From the NCBI RefSeq assembly GCF_017873095.1, contig NZ_JAGGJU010000002.1, forward strand, positions 310,001 through 374,000: a stretch of DNA of 64,000 nucleotides, written 5' to 3'. This DNA comes from Heterorhizobium halophytocola (lineage in GTDB: Bacteria > Pseudomonadota > Alphaproteobacteria > Rhizobiales > Rhizobiaceae). The translations under genes were made by a program, and so were the position numbers. Positions 34,438 to 43,603 of this stretch are shown piece after piece. A model generated the notes under the pieces. The model did not search any database. It saw only the letters and a list, made by a program, of their open reading frames with translations, and had not been told where the DNA came from. Numbering within the stretch: the stretch's first letter is position 1; every line of letters begins with the position of its first letter.

Positions 34438-36600
34438 ATGCAAATGTTTCGTAGCATCACCCTGTGGGCGTTGATTGCCATTTTGATGATCGGCGTGATC
34501 GCTCTGCCGGTCAATCTGCAGACGCAGCTCGTCTGCAGTCTGTCGGTGGTCATTTTCATGGCGGTGATCAAGCTTCTGGACGCCGGTGGCCGGTGGCGGC
34601 TGGTGGCGCTTGCCTTCGGCACATCGATCGTGCTGCGCTATGTCTACTGGCGCACCACCGAGACCCTGCCGCCGCTTAATCAGCCGGCGAACTTCATCCC
34701 CGGCCTGCTGCTCTATATGGCGGAAATGTACAGCGTCGTGATGCTGGCGCTCAGCCTGTTCATCGTCGCCATGCCGCTCGGCTCGCGCCGGCTGCCGAAG
34801 ATCGACGGCAAGCGCTTTCCGACCGTCGACGTCTTCATCCCGACCTATAACGAGGACGCCGTCCTGCTGTCGAACACGCTGGCGGCGGCAAAGGCGATGG
34901 ACTATCCGCGCGACAAGGTGGAGGTCTGGCTGCTCGACGACGGGTCGACCCTGCAGAAACGCAATTCGGCAAACCCGATCGAGGCGGAGCGGGCGGAAAC
35001 GCGGATGCGCGAATTGCAGGCGCTTTGCGAGACGCTGGGCGTGCGTTACTTGACACGCGAACGCAACGAGTCCGCAAAGGCCGGCAATCTCAACAACGGC
35101 ATGGCGCATTCCACCGGCGAACTGATCGCCGTCTTCGATGCCGACCATGCGCCAGCGCATGACTTCCTCGAGAGCACGGTCGGCTATTTCGACGAGGACC
35201 CGAAGCTCTTCCTTGTGCAGACCCCGCATTTCTTCATGAACCCGGATCCGCTGGAGCGCAATCTCAAGACCTTCGAGACCATGCCCGGCGAAAACGAAAT
35301 GTTCTACGGCATCATCCAGCGCGGGCTCGACAAGTGGAACGCCTCGTTTTTCTGCGGATCGGCCGCCGTGCTCAGCCGCCGGGCGCTCGATACCACCAAG
35401 GGCTTCAACGGCATCAGCATCACCGAGGATTGCGAGACCGCGCTGGCGCTGCATAGCCAGGGCTGGAACAGCGTCTATGTCGACAAGCCGCTGATTGCCG
35501 GGCTGCAGCCGGCGACCTTTGCCAGCTTCATCGGCCAGCGCAGCCGCTGGGCCCAGGGCATGATGCAGATCCTGCGCTTCCGCTTCCCGTTGTTCAAGTG
35601 TGGTCTCTCCCTGCCGCAGCGTCTCTGTTACATGTCGTCGACGCTGTTCTGGCTGTTTCCCTTCGCCCGGACGATCTTTCTCTTCGCGCCGCTGTTCTAC
35701 CTGCTGTTCGACCTGGAGATCTTCACGGCGTCGGGCGGTGAGTTTCTGGGCTATACGCTCGCCTACATGCTGGTGAACCTGATGATGCAGAACTACCTCT
35801 ATGGTTCGTTCCGCTGGCCGTGGATTTCCGAGCTCTACGAATATGCCCAGACCGTGCATCTGTTGCCGGCGGTCATCTCGGTGCTGCTCAACCCGACGAA
35901 GCCGACCTTCAAGGTGACGGCCAAGGACGAATCCGTTTCGGTCAGCCGGCTGTCGGAAATCAGCCGGCCATTCTTCGTCATCTTCGCCACGCTGTTGTTT
36001 GCCACTTTCGTTGCGATCTACAAGGTCTATGCCGAGCCCTACAAGGCGGATGTGACGCTGGTCGTCGGCGGCTGGAACCTGCTGAACCTGATCATGGCGG
36101 GCTGCGCACTGGGCGTCGTCTCCGAGCGCGGCGAGAAGGCGTCCTCACGGCGGTTCAAGACGCAGCGCCGCTGCGAGATCGCGAACGGCGAGACCTGGTA
36201 TCCGGCGGCGATCCAGGACGTTTCCGTCGGAGGCTCGCAGATCCACGTGTTCGGCCGCGATCTGCCGAATTTCCAGATCGGCGTCCCCGGTTCCATCCGC
36301 TTCCGTCTGCACAACAGCGACGAGACGGTGGTGCTGCCCACCATGGTGCGGCGGGCCGAGCGCCAGGGCGAGATCACCGAAGTCGGCATCCAGTACAAGC
36401 CGGCGACCCCGCTCGACCATCGCGGCATTGCCGACCTGATCTTCGCCAATTCCGACCAGTGGCAAAGCTTCCAGCGCGGGCGCCGACGCAATCCGGGGCT
36501 GCTGCGCGGCACGGCCTGGTTCCTCGGCCTGGCGCTGTTCCAGACCAGTCGCGGCCTCGTCTACTTCTTCCGCAGCTTTCGCAGAAAGGCGGCGGCATGA
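34438..36600 (+). CDS. bcsA: Cellulose synthase catalytic subunit BcsA with PilZ domain
   Basis: About 720 residues. Membrane helices surround a GT2 domain with VFIPTYNEDA (about 133), LLDDGST, FDADHAP (about 234), TEDCETALAL (about 329) and QRSRWAQGMMQ (about 366), the D,D,D,QxxRW set of processive glycosyltransferases. A C-terminal PilZ domain (about 565-665) has a QRRCEI basic segment and DVSVGGS, the DxSxxG half of the cyclic di-GMP site. It polymerises UDP-glucose into beta-1,4-glucan and threads it across the inner membrane. ATG 34438 with GAAGGA upstream is preferred over TTG 34411. Its stop overlaps the bcsB start. Confidence 0.96.
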   Translation: MQMFRSITLWALIAILMIGVIALPVNLQTQLVCSLSVVIFMAVIKLLDAGGRWRLVALAFGTSIVLRYVYWRTTETLPPLNQPANFIPGLLLYMAEMYSVVMLALSLFIVAMPLGSRRLPKIDGKRFPTVDVFIPTYNEDAVLLSNTLAAAKAMDYPRDKVEVWLLDDGSTLQKRNSANPIEAERAETRMRELQALCETLGVRYLTRERNESAKAGNLNNGMAHSTGELIAVFDADHAPAHDFLESTVGYFDEDPKLFLVQTPHFFMNPDPLERNLKTFETMPGENEMFYGIIQRGLDKWNASFFCGSAAVLSRRALDTTKGFNGISITEDCETALALHSQGWNSVYVDKPLIAGLQPATFASFIGQRSRWAQGMMQILRFRFPLFKCGLSLPQRLCYMSSTLFWLFPFARTIFLFAPLFYLLFDLEIFTASGGEFLGYTLAYMLVNLMMQNYLYGSFRWPWISELYEYAQTVHLLPAVISVLLNPTKPTFKVTAKDESVSVSRLSEISRPFFVIFATLLFATFVAIYKVYAEPYKADVTLVVGGWNLLNLIMAGCALGVVSERGEKASSRRFKTQRRCEIANGETWYPAAIQDVSVGGSQIHVFGRDLPNFQIGVPGSIRFRLHNSDETVVLPTMVRRAERQGEITEVGIQYKPATPLDHRGIADLIFANSDQWQSFQRGRRRNPGLLRGTAWFLGLALFQTSRGLVYFFRSFRRKAAA

Positions 36601-38939
36601 AACCTCTGCGCCTTCCAATCGCGATGGCTCTGGCGATCTTCACGCTGCTGGCCCAGCAGGCGTTCGCCCAGCCGGCACCCTTCGACATGTCGCCGGAAAA
36701 GCCGGCGGACGCAGCCGACATGCCAGACCTCGTGCTGCCGCCGGGCACGCCCGGCGATGCGCAGCAGGTGCCGCGCCCGCCGGTGGCGGCAAAGGCCTAC
36801 AGACGCTTCGTCATCCCCGACAAGGACCTCGTGCTTTCGGGTGAATATGACCGCCGGAGCTGGAGCGTCTACCTGACCGAAGGCGAGGCGCAGGTGCCGG
36901 CCACGCTGTCGTTCAGCTATCAGAACGCCGTCGTCGTGGCGCCCGAGGCTTCGCATCTGAACGTCGTGGTCAATGGCCGCGTGCTCAGCGAAGAACCGAT
37001 CGCCTCGTCCGATGGCCAGCGCGACATGTCGCTGAAGATCCCGGCGGGCCTGCTGCAGGCGGGCGCCAATGTCCTCGAGTTCGGCGTCTCGCAACGCCAT
37101 CGCACCGACTGCGATGTCGATTCCACCTATGAGCTGTGGACGCGCATAGACCCGAAACGCACCTTTCTGGAATTTGCCGGCGACCCGGTGAAGCCGACCG
37201 CGATCGGCGATGCGGTGAGTGCGATCGGGGTCGACGACACCGGCAAGACGACATTCGACTTCCTGATGCCGGCGCTCGGGCAATCGGGGGCGGCCCCGGC
37301 GATCATGCGTCTCGCCCAGGGACTGTCGCTGTTGTCCGGCATGCCCAACCAGAATTACGTTTTTTCGGCCACCGAAATGCCCAAGCTCGGTCCCGGCCGG
37401 CTTGGCGTCGTGATCGGGACGGCGGCAGAACTGCGCCCCATGTTCCCGAACCTGCCGCAGACGGCCGACGTGACGCCGGTCGCCCTCCTGCAGCCGGCGG
37501 CGCAGGGGACGGGCACCGAACTCGTGGTTACCGGGCCGACCTGGCCCTCGATCATGACCGTGATCGACACGATGGTGGCGTCCACCGACAGGCCCAACGA
37601 TGTGCGGCGCGATTCCATCAGCACCCAGCGCTGGAGCGCGCCGGATGCCCCGCTGCTGTTCGGCGGCGAACAGATCCCGCTGGCGCGCCTCGGCGTCCGG
37701 ACGCTCGAATTCAATGGCCGGCGTCTGCGCACCGGCTTCAAGATTGCCGTGCCCTCCGACTTCTACGCCAATTCCTACGGCGAGGCGGTGCTGCTGCTGG
37801 ATGCCGCCTTTACCGCAGAGGTCGAACCGGGCAGCCATATCGACGTCTATGTCAACGACAACATCGCCACCACCCAGCCGATCACCTCGGCCTATGGCAG
37901 CATCTTCCGTCATCTGCCGGTGAAGATCCCGCTGCGCCATATCCGGCCGGGGGTGAACACGATCTCGCTGCAGGTGGTGCTGCAAACGCAGGCCGACAGG
38001 GTCTGCACGCCCGGCTCGAACGGAACCGGAAAGCGGCGCTTTGCGCTGTTCGATACGTCAGAGCTGAAAATGCCGGTGTTCGCGCGGATCGGCCATGTGC
38101 CGGACCTGAGCGCGCTTGCCGGTACCGGCTATCCCTATAGCCGACGCTCCGAGGCGCTGATCCTGTCGCTCGACCGCTATGACGGCGACACGATCGGTGC
38201 GGCGGCCACCCTTCTGGCGCGACTGGCGCTGGTTGCCGGCCAGATCATCGAGGTCGACACGGCGACATCGCCGACCGCGATCGGCGAGCGCAATGCGCTG
38301 TTCGTCGGCGCCCTGTCGCAAATGCCGCCGAACATGCTGGGTCAGCTGAAGGTCTCGCCGGCCAGCGCCTCCGACTGGCGGCCCGACGCACCGCTCGACC
38401 GCGAGGCGGCGGATACGCCGGGAACCGTCGAGGAATGGCGCTCCCAGGTTCGGGGCAGTGCCTTTCGGGATCAGCTGGGCCTTGCCCAGGACTGGGTATC
38501 GCGCAATTTCGACATCTCGTTGGACAGCCTGCATCTGCTGCCGCAGGCCGATCCGGAGTTCAAGCCGCGGCGGGACCAGAGCCTGTTGCTGGCCCAGGGC
38601 GACAGCCCCGGCGGCACGGCGGTGTGGACGGCGGCCATTGCCCCGACATCGCTCGACCTGCGAGATGGCACAGCCGCTTTGACGGGGCAGGAAAACTGGC
38701 AGAAGATCGCCGGCAGGCTCACGACGTTTTCGACCAAGACGGGCCAGATGACCTCCGTCGAGTCCAACAGTCCGAGCTTCCGGCAGACGGCCGGGCCGTC
38801 GCTCGGCAATTACCGCCTGATCGCCGCCAACTGGTTGTCGAACAATATCCTCGCCTACGCGCTGATCTTCATCGGTCTGTCCTTCCTGCTCGGCGTCGTC
38901 ACCTTCTCGATGCTGTCCCGGCTGGGGAGGCGGCAATGA
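36597..38939 (+). CDS. bcsB: Cellulose synthase periplasmic subunit BcsB
   Basis: About 780 residues. A signal peptide (MKPLRLPIAMALAIFTLLAQ) leads to a large periplasmic beta-rich protein with carbohydrate-binding/flavodoxin-like repeats (NVVVNGRVLSEEPIA, HIDVYVNDNIATTQPI). A single C-terminal membrane anchor (ILAYALIFIGLSFLLGVVTF) tethers it to BcsA. BcsB guides the glucan chain through the periplasm. The ATG lies in the overlap ATGA with the bcsA stop, and the bcsZ ATG overlaps its own stop in the same way, so translation is coupled along the operon. Confidence 0.94.
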   Translation: MKPLRLPIAMALAIFTLLAQQAFAQPAPFDMSPEKPADAADMPDLVLPPGTPGDAQQVPRPPVAAKAYRRFVIPDKDLVLSGEYDRRSWSVYLTEGEAQVPATLSFSYQNAVVVAPEASHLNVVVNGRVLSEEPIASSDGQRDMSLKIPAGLLQAGANVLEFGVSQRHRTDCDVDSTYELWTRIDPKRTFLEFAGDPVKPTAIGDAVSAIGVDDTGKTTFDFLMPALGQSGAAPAIMRLAQGLSLLSGMPNQNYVFSATEMPKLGPGRLGVVIGTAAELRPMFPNLPQTADVTPVALLQPAAQGTGTELVVTGPTWPSIMTVIDTMVASTDRPNDVRRDSISTQRWSAPDAPLLFGGEQIPLARLGVRTLEFNGRRLRTGFKIAVPSDFYANSYGEAVLLLDAAFTAEVEPGSHIDVYVNDNIATTQPITSAYGSIFRHLPVKIPLRHIRPGVNTISLQVVLQTQADRVCTPGSNGTGKRRFALFDTSELKMPVFARIGHVPDLSALAGTGYPYSRRSEALILSLDRYDGDTIGAAATLLARLALVAGQIIEVDTATSPTAIGERNALFVGALSQMPPNMLGQLKVSPASASDWRPDAPLDREAADTPGTVEEWRSQVRGSAFRDQLGLAQDWVSRNFDISLDSLHLLPQADPEFKPRRDQSLLLAQGDSPGGTAVWTAAIAPTSLDLRDGTAALTGQENWQKIAGRLTTFSTKTGQMTSVESNSPSFRQTAGPSLGNYRLIAANWLSNNILAYALIFIGLSFLLGVVTFSMLSRLGRRQ

Positions 38940-39982
38940 GGGCCGCATGGCGCAGCGCAATCACGGGCCTGGCGCTGACCCTCACCGCTTCGGCATCTTC
39001 GGCGGCCGGACCCTCGGTGACGGCCGCGGAATGGGAGACCTACAAGCAACGCTTCGTCGATCCGTCCGGCCGGGTGATCGACAATGCCAATGGCAATATC
39101 AGCCATAGCGAAGGGCAGGGCTACGGCATGCTCTTGGCCTATCTGGCGGCGCGGCCGGACGATTTCAGCGGAATCTGGGATTTCACCCGTTCCGAACTGT
39201 TGCTGCGGGACGACGGCCTTGCCATGTGGAAATGGGACCCGAGCGCCCATCCGCACATCACCGACCGCAACAACGCCACCGATGGCGACATCCTGATCGC
39301 CTATGCGCTGGCGCTTGGCGGGGCGGCCTGGCAGCGCGAGGACTATCTGCGCGATGCGGCAAAGATCGCCAAGGGCGTTCTCGGCCGCGCGGTGGCCGAT
39401 GTCGGCGGCCATGTCGTCTTGCTGCCCGGTGCCCGGGGGTTCCGGGCCAAGGATCGCGAGGACGGGCCGGTGGTCAATCCTTCCTACTGGGTGTTCGAGG
39501 CGCTGCCGATCCTGAAACTGCTTGCACCATCCGAGATCTGGGACGCGCTTGCCAAGGATGGCCTGTCGCTGCTGCGTGCGGCACAGTTCGGTCCGGCACG
39601 TCTGCCGTCCGAATGGATCAGCCTGAGGGAGGAACCGCATCCGGCAGAGGGCTTCGACCGGCAGTTCTCCTATAATGCCGTGCGCATTCCGCTCTATCTG
39701 CTGCGCGGCGGCATTGTCGACAAGCCTTTGCTGGAACGGCTTTCCAAGGGCATGACCGGGCCCGACGGCAAGGTGTCGGTCATCGACATCACAAGCGGCC
39801 GGCCGGTGGAGCCGTTGCCGGAGGCGGGCTACCAGATCATCAATCCGATCCTTGCCTGCGTCTTCGGCGGAACGCCGCTGCCGCGCGAGGTCACCGAGTT
39901 CAGCCCCGCGCACTATTATCCTGCGACCCTGCAATTGCTGGGACTGTCTTTTGTCAGGGAGAACCACCCCGAATGTCTGTGA
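38936..39982 (+). CDS. bcsZ: Periplasmic endoglucanase BcsZ (GH8)
   Basis: A 348-residue glycoside hydrolase family 8 enzyme. After a signal peptide ending near ASSAAG come the catalytic acid region ISHSEGQGYGMLLAY (Glu about 56) and the GH8 signature NATDGDILIAYALALGG. It cleaves beta-1,4-glucan (EC 3.2.1.4) and is needed for normal cellulose production in many bacteria; the Agrobacterium equivalent is CelC. Its ATG overlaps the bcsB stop and its end overlaps bcsK by 10 bp. Confidence 0.95.
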   Translation: MRAAWRSAITGLALTLTASASSAAGPSVTAAEWETYKQRFVDPSGRVIDNANGNISHSEGQGYGMLLAYLAARPDDFSGIWDFTRSELLLRDDGLAMWKWDPSAHPHITDRNNATDGDILIAYALALGGAAWQREDYLRDAAKIAKGVLGRAVADVGGHVVLLPGARGFRAKDREDGPVVNPSYWVFEALPILKLLAPSEIWDALAKDGLSLLRAAQFGPARLPSEWISLREEPHPAEGFDRQFSYNAVRIPLYLLRGGIVDKPLLERLSKGMTGPDGKVSVIDITSGRPVEPLPEAGYQIINPILACVFGGTPLPREVTEFSPAHYYPATLQLLGLSFVRENHPECL

Positions 39983-42171
39983 ATCTCTCCCTGGTGGTCG
40001 CTGTCGCGACGCTGAGCGCGCTGAGCCTCGGCGCGGGCGCGGTGGCGCAGGAGCGCGCCGCCACGACCGCCTCGACGCCCGATCGCGCCGATCCGCTGGA
40101 TCTGAACGCGGTCGCGGAACAGATCCGCAAGGCTCGTCCCGAGCCGGCTGACGCCGGTCAACCGCTACCCGCGCCACGCCCGGACGGGACGGTTGCCCAG
40201 AACCAGACACCGCCTGCAAGCGGCGGCGCGCCGGACGCGGCGACGCAGGACAAGAAGCCCGAGCCGGATCTCAGCGCGCTGCGCTATTTCGCCCAGCGCG
40301 GCGATACCGTGCGCCTGAATGCCGAAATCGCCCGCCTGCGGTCTCTTTATCCCGACTGGACGCCGCCGAAGGATCCGCTTGCCATCGAACCTGGCAATGA
40401 CCAGCAGCTCGATGCGATGTGGAAACTCTATTCGGAAGGCAAGCTTGCCGAATTGCGTCGGGCGATCGCCGATCGGCAGGCGGCCGAGGCCGGCTGGAAG
40501 CCGCCCGCGGATCTGCTGGAGCGGCTGGCTGTGGCCGAGACCCGGCGGCGCCTCGTCAACGCGTCGGACCTGGAACAATATGATACTGTCATCCGCCTTG
40601 CCGCCGTGACGCCGAGCCTGCTCAATTGCGCCGATGTCGACGTGCTATGGCGTGTCGCCGCGGCCTTCGCCAAGTCCGACCGCATGCCCCGTGCGGTCGA
40701 TGCCTACGGGTATGTGCTGAAGAACTGCACCGATCCGCAGCAGCGGGTCGCGACCATCCAGAAGGCGGCGGCGGACCTCACCTATCAGGACATGCAGACA
40801 TTGCTGGCACTAGAAAAGCCGGCAGAGGGCGGTGCGCACGAGTTCGACGGCGTGCGCGACGACCTGGCCCGTCGTTTCGTCGCCGATGCGACCGCAAGTC
40901 CGGATCTCACCATCGCGCCGGCCTATCTGCAAAGGCTGCGCAGCACGGCCCAGTCCCAGAACCTTGCCTCCGACAGTCTGCTGCTCGGATGGTATTACCT
41001 GCGCCGCAAGGACATGACCGAGGCAGAGAGCTGGTTCCGCGCCTCCCGGGCCAGCGAAGACAGCGCCTCGGCCTCACAGGGGCTGGCACTGACGCTGATC
41101 GCGCGCAACGCCTCGGCGGAAGCCGAAGAGGTCATGCTGCGCTGGCGCGCCGAGACGGAAGATGCGACGGCCACCTATCTTGCCGCCACCGCCAACATGA
41201 TTGCCGGCGATCCGCCGCCCGCCATGGCGGAGACGGTGTTGCAGCGGGTCGCAAGCTTCGTCGTCGAGAAGCGTTATGTCCCCACGGCCCAGCAGCTCGG
41301 CTGGTATGCCCGCGCCTTCAACCAGCCGCAGACCGCGGCCCAGTGGTTCCGCACGGCGCTGCAATGGAAGCCGGACGACGAGCCTTCGGCCTATGGCCTG
41401 GCGATCACCCTGCAGCAGCTGGACGACAAGGCCGGCGTGTCCGCGATCCAGACGGCCTGGGCCGGCCGCTCGGCCCGGATCGCCAATCTCGGTCTCGCGA
41501 GCCTGCCGGACAATCGGCGCGACGCTGTCCAGCGTCCGTCGGCAAGCGGCGGCCAGACGCAGACCCAAGCCGCGAACCAGCCGCAAACTCGGCCGCAGCC
41601 GCGCACGGTTGTCAGCACCGCGCGTGCAGCACCTGCCCGCCCGTCTGGCCGGCGGTTTTCCTGCAACGGCTCGTCGAGTGTCGCCGGCCTGACGCCCGCC
41701 CAGGCGCTGGCCACCGGCTGGTGCATGATGAACCTCAACCGGCCGCTGGAGGCGGCGAAGGCATTCGAGGCAGCACTTGCCGGCAACGATACCCGCACGC
41801 GCGAGGATGCAGCCTATGGCCAGAGCCTTGCCTATCTGCGGCTTGGCCTCACCAACAAGGCGGCGGTCGCGGCCGCCAAGGCACCGCAGGGGTCGAACCG
41901 GACATCGGAACTGCAGACGGCGATTCTGGCCAATCGCGCGGTGTCGGCCTTCGATACCAAGCATTACCGCCAGGCGATCGTCTATCTCGACCAGCGGGCG
42001 ATGCTGGCAGCCGAACCGGCCGACCTGATGGTGCTGCGCGGCTATGCGCTGATGAATCTGGGCATGCTGGGAGATGCCAAGCGGCTGTTCGAGGCCGTGG
42101 CCGAGACAGGCAACCGCGACGCGATGCGCGCCGTTGTGGAGATCCGCGAACGGCTGAAGCAGCCGCAATAG
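39973..42171 (+). CDS. bcsK: TPR-type cellulose accessory protein BcsK
   Basis: A 732-residue protein with a signal peptide (LSALSLGAGAVAQE) and Pro/Ala-rich linkers, then helical repeats of TPR/Sel1 character (AAAFAKSDRMPRAVDAYGYV; LLGWYYLRRKDMTEAESWFR; ALATGWCMMNLNRPLEAAKA). There is no outer-membrane beta-barrel domain at the C-terminus, which distinguishes it from BcsC. BcsK is the TPR protein that takes the scaffold place in Agrobacterium/Rhizobium type III bcs operons. It is the last gene of the overlapping bcsABZK series. How the glucan crosses the outer membrane without BcsC is not evident here. Confidence 0.8.
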   Translation: MSVNLSLVVAVATLSALSLGAGAVAQERAATTASTPDRADPLDLNAVAEQIRKARPEPADAGQPLPAPRPDGTVAQNQTPPASGGAPDAATQDKKPEPDLSALRYFAQRGDTVRLNAEIARLRSLYPDWTPPKDPLAIEPGNDQQLDAMWKLYSEGKLAELRRAIADRQAAEAGWKPPADLLERLAVAETRRRLVNASDLEQYDTVIRLAAVTPSLLNCADVDVLWRVAAAFAKSDRMPRAVDAYGYVLKNCTDPQQRVATIQKAAADLTYQDMQTLLALEKPAEGGAHEFDGVRDDLARRFVADATASPDLTIAPAYLQRLRSTAQSQNLASDSLLLGWYYLRRKDMTEAESWFRASRASEDSASASQGLALTLIARNASAEAEEVMLRWRAETEDATATYLAATANMIAGDPPPAMAETVLQRVASFVVEKRYVPTAQQLGWYARAFNQPQTAAQWFRTALQWKPDDEPSAYGLAITLQQLDDKAGVSAIQTAWAGRSARIANLGLASLPDNRRDAVQRPSASGGQTQTQAANQPQTRPQPRTVVSTARAAPARPSGRRFSCNGSSSVAGLTPAQALATGWCMMNLNRPLEAAKAFEAALAGNDTRTREDAAYGQSLAYLRLGLTNKAAVAAAKAPQGSNRTSELQTAILANRAVSAFDTKHYRQAIVYLDQRAMLAAEPADLMVLRGYALMNLGMLGDAKRLFEAVAETGNRDAMRAVVEIRERLKQPQ

Positions 42172-42200
42172 AGGCATCTGCACCCATCAATACGGCGACT

Positions 42201-42216
42201 TTAATGTAACATTAAC
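42201..42216 (+). promoter_or_regulatory. CtrA-type box downstream of bcsK
   Basis: TTAA-TGTAACA-TTAAC matches the TTAA-N7-TTAAC consensus perfectly. It sits 30 bp after bcsK and 79 bp before the small ORF at 42295, so it would control that ORF. An imperfect dyad GTTACCCCTA...TAGGGTTAAC (42248-42273) lies between. Confidence 0.5.
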
Positions 42217-42294
42217 TAAAATACTCTGGACGGGATATGCGCATCGTGTTACCCCTAAAAATATAGGGTTAACCAAAAATTGAGTCGCATCGAC

Positions 42295-42399
42295 ATGCAA
42301 TCGCTCGAAAGCCTATTCCCCCTGCTCGTTTCAGCCCTCGCGATCTATCTCTTCTTTCGCTGGGTCGTCCGCGACATGAACGGCTCGTCCAACGAATAG
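42295..42399 (+). CDS. 34-residue membrane ORF after the cellulose operon
   Basis: ATG 42295 opens a 34-codon frame with a short acidic start (MQSLESL), one membrane helix FPLLVSALAIYLFFRWVV and a polar tail RDMNGSSNE. The positive residues after the helix suggest the C-terminus is cytoplasmic. An in-frame TTG lies at 42280. No strong ribosome site is visible. It stands alone 123 bp after bcsK with its own CtrA-type box, so it may be a small regulator or a stabiliser of a membrane complex. I know no homologue. Confidence 0.45.
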   Translation: MQSLESLFPLLVSALAIYLFFRWVVRDMNGSSNE

Positions 42400-42505
42400 T
42401 CAGCCCGTTCGAAGCCTCCGCCCGTCAGGGCTTTCCGCCCATTTTCAGGCGCGACGTCGAAGTCGCCCGTTCTCGCCTCGAAGGCATTCCGGTCCTCCTT
42501 TATCC

Positions 42506-43261
42506 CTATAGCGAGACGGTGATACCGCCATCGACATAGAGCACGTGGCCGTTGACGAAGGTCGAGGCGGCGGAGGCCAGGAAGATGCAGGCGCCGACGA
42601 GTTCGTCGACCTGGCCCCATCGCCCGGCAGGCGTGCGTTTCTCAAGCCAGCTGTTGAATTCCGGATCGGCGACCAGGGCGGCATTCAGTGGCGTTTCGAA
42701 ATAGCCTGGCGCGATCGCATTGCACTGCAGGCCGTGCTTCGCCCAGTCTGTCGCCATGCCCTTGGTGAGGTTGGCGACGGCGCCCTTGGTGGCCGTATAG
42801 GGCGCGATCCCCGGCCGCGCCAGCGCCGACTGGACGCTGGCAATATTGATGATCTTGCCGGCGCCGCGGCCGATCATGTGGCGGGCGACGGCCTGGCCGA
42901 CATTGAAGACCGAGGAGATGTTGGTGCGCAGCAGGCGCTCGAAGGCGTCGGCCGGAAATTCCTCCAGCGGGCTTCGATGCTGCATGCCGGCATTGTTGAC
43001 GAGAATGTCGATTGCGCCATGCGCGGCCTCGAAACCGTCGATCGCCGCGCGCGCGGCTGCGTGATCGGTGACGTCGAAGGCGAGTGCGTGGCGGGCGTCA
43101 AGTTCCACCCTCGCCGTTTCCAGTCTTGCTGCGTCGCGACCGTTCAGCACGATCTCGGCGCCGGCCGCCTTCAACCCACCTGCCAGGGCATGGCCGATCC
43201 CTTGCGACGATCCGGTAATCAGCGCCCGTTTTCCTGTCAGGTCGAAAAGTTGAATGCTCAT
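42506..43261 (-). CDS. Short-chain dehydrogenase, gluconate 5-dehydrogenase-like
   Basis: A 251-residue classical SDR. The cofactor motif is ALITGSSQGIGHALA, the NAG motif ILVNNAGMQHRSPLEEF, and the catalytic residues lie in IASVQSALARPGIAPYTATK (Ser, Tyr, Lys). QHRSPLEEF and the C-terminal VDGGITVSL are typical of gluconate 5-dehydrogenase (IdnO-like, EC 1.1.1.69), which interconverts D-gluconate and 5-keto-D-gluconate. GGGAGGGACC precedes ATG 43261. No neighbouring gene supports the substrate, so the exact reaction is uncertain. Confidence 0.8.
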   Translation of the reverse strand: MSIQLFDLTGKRALITGSSQGIGHALAGGLKAAGAEIVLNGRDAARLETARVELDARHALAFDVTDHAAARAAIDGFEAAHGAIDILVNNAGMQHRSPLEEFPADAFERLLRTNISSVFNVGQAVARHMIGRGAGKIINIASVQSALARPGIAPYTATKGAVANLTKGMATDWAKHGLQCNAIAPGYFETPLNAALVADPEFNSWLEKRTPAGRWGQVDELVGACIFLASAASTFVNGHVLYVDGGITVSL

Positions 43262-43603
43262 GGTCCCTCCCGTTGACGCCCGGCCTCCTGGCGACGGCAT
43301 GTCGCTTTGCAGCAACCGGACATCGCTCATGGCCTTTCTGCCTCAATCGCGCCGGTGTTGCAAATGTCGTTGAGCCACGGTCGCACAGTCTCTGTGCAAG
43401 ACTACAAAACCATGCCGTTCCGTCGCAGCGCACGATGTCATAAAACTGTTATAGATCAGAGACTTCATGAATTTTTGGTGACACAGAACCGTGGCCCGAA
43501 CGGGTAGCACTCAAGGATGCGAACAGGGTTCACCTGTACGTCTCCGCGTTCGGCGCGCCGGCAATCGGGGTGGGGCAGACAAACATCAGGCGAAGGATTA
43601 CTC
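43262..43603. other. 342-bp divergent intergenic region
   Basis: This gap separates the SDR (minus) from the orphan coiled-coil gene (plus). It contains the ribosome site of the SDR at its left end, a Pho-box-like direct repeat at 43435-43452, and GAAGGA before the right-hand gene. About 150 bp between the Pho-like box and ATG 43604 would be untranslated leader. No gene is credible within it. Confidence 0.5.
43435..43452 (+). promoter_or_regulatory. Pho-box-like direct repeat upstream of orphan gene
   Basis: ATGTCAT-AAAA-CTGTTAT matches the PhoB direct repeat CTGTCAT-N4-CTGTCAT at 12 of 14 positions. It is 151 bp upstream of the gene at 43604 and oriented toward it. A clear -10 was not found, only CATGAAT around 43466. 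Phosphate-starvation control is a testable inference. Confidence 0.45.

Noticed and set aside
39973..42171. Calling this gene BcsC
   Set aside because: It has repeats but no C-terminal outer-membrane barrel and is about 430 residues shorter than BcsC; BcsK fits the operon type.
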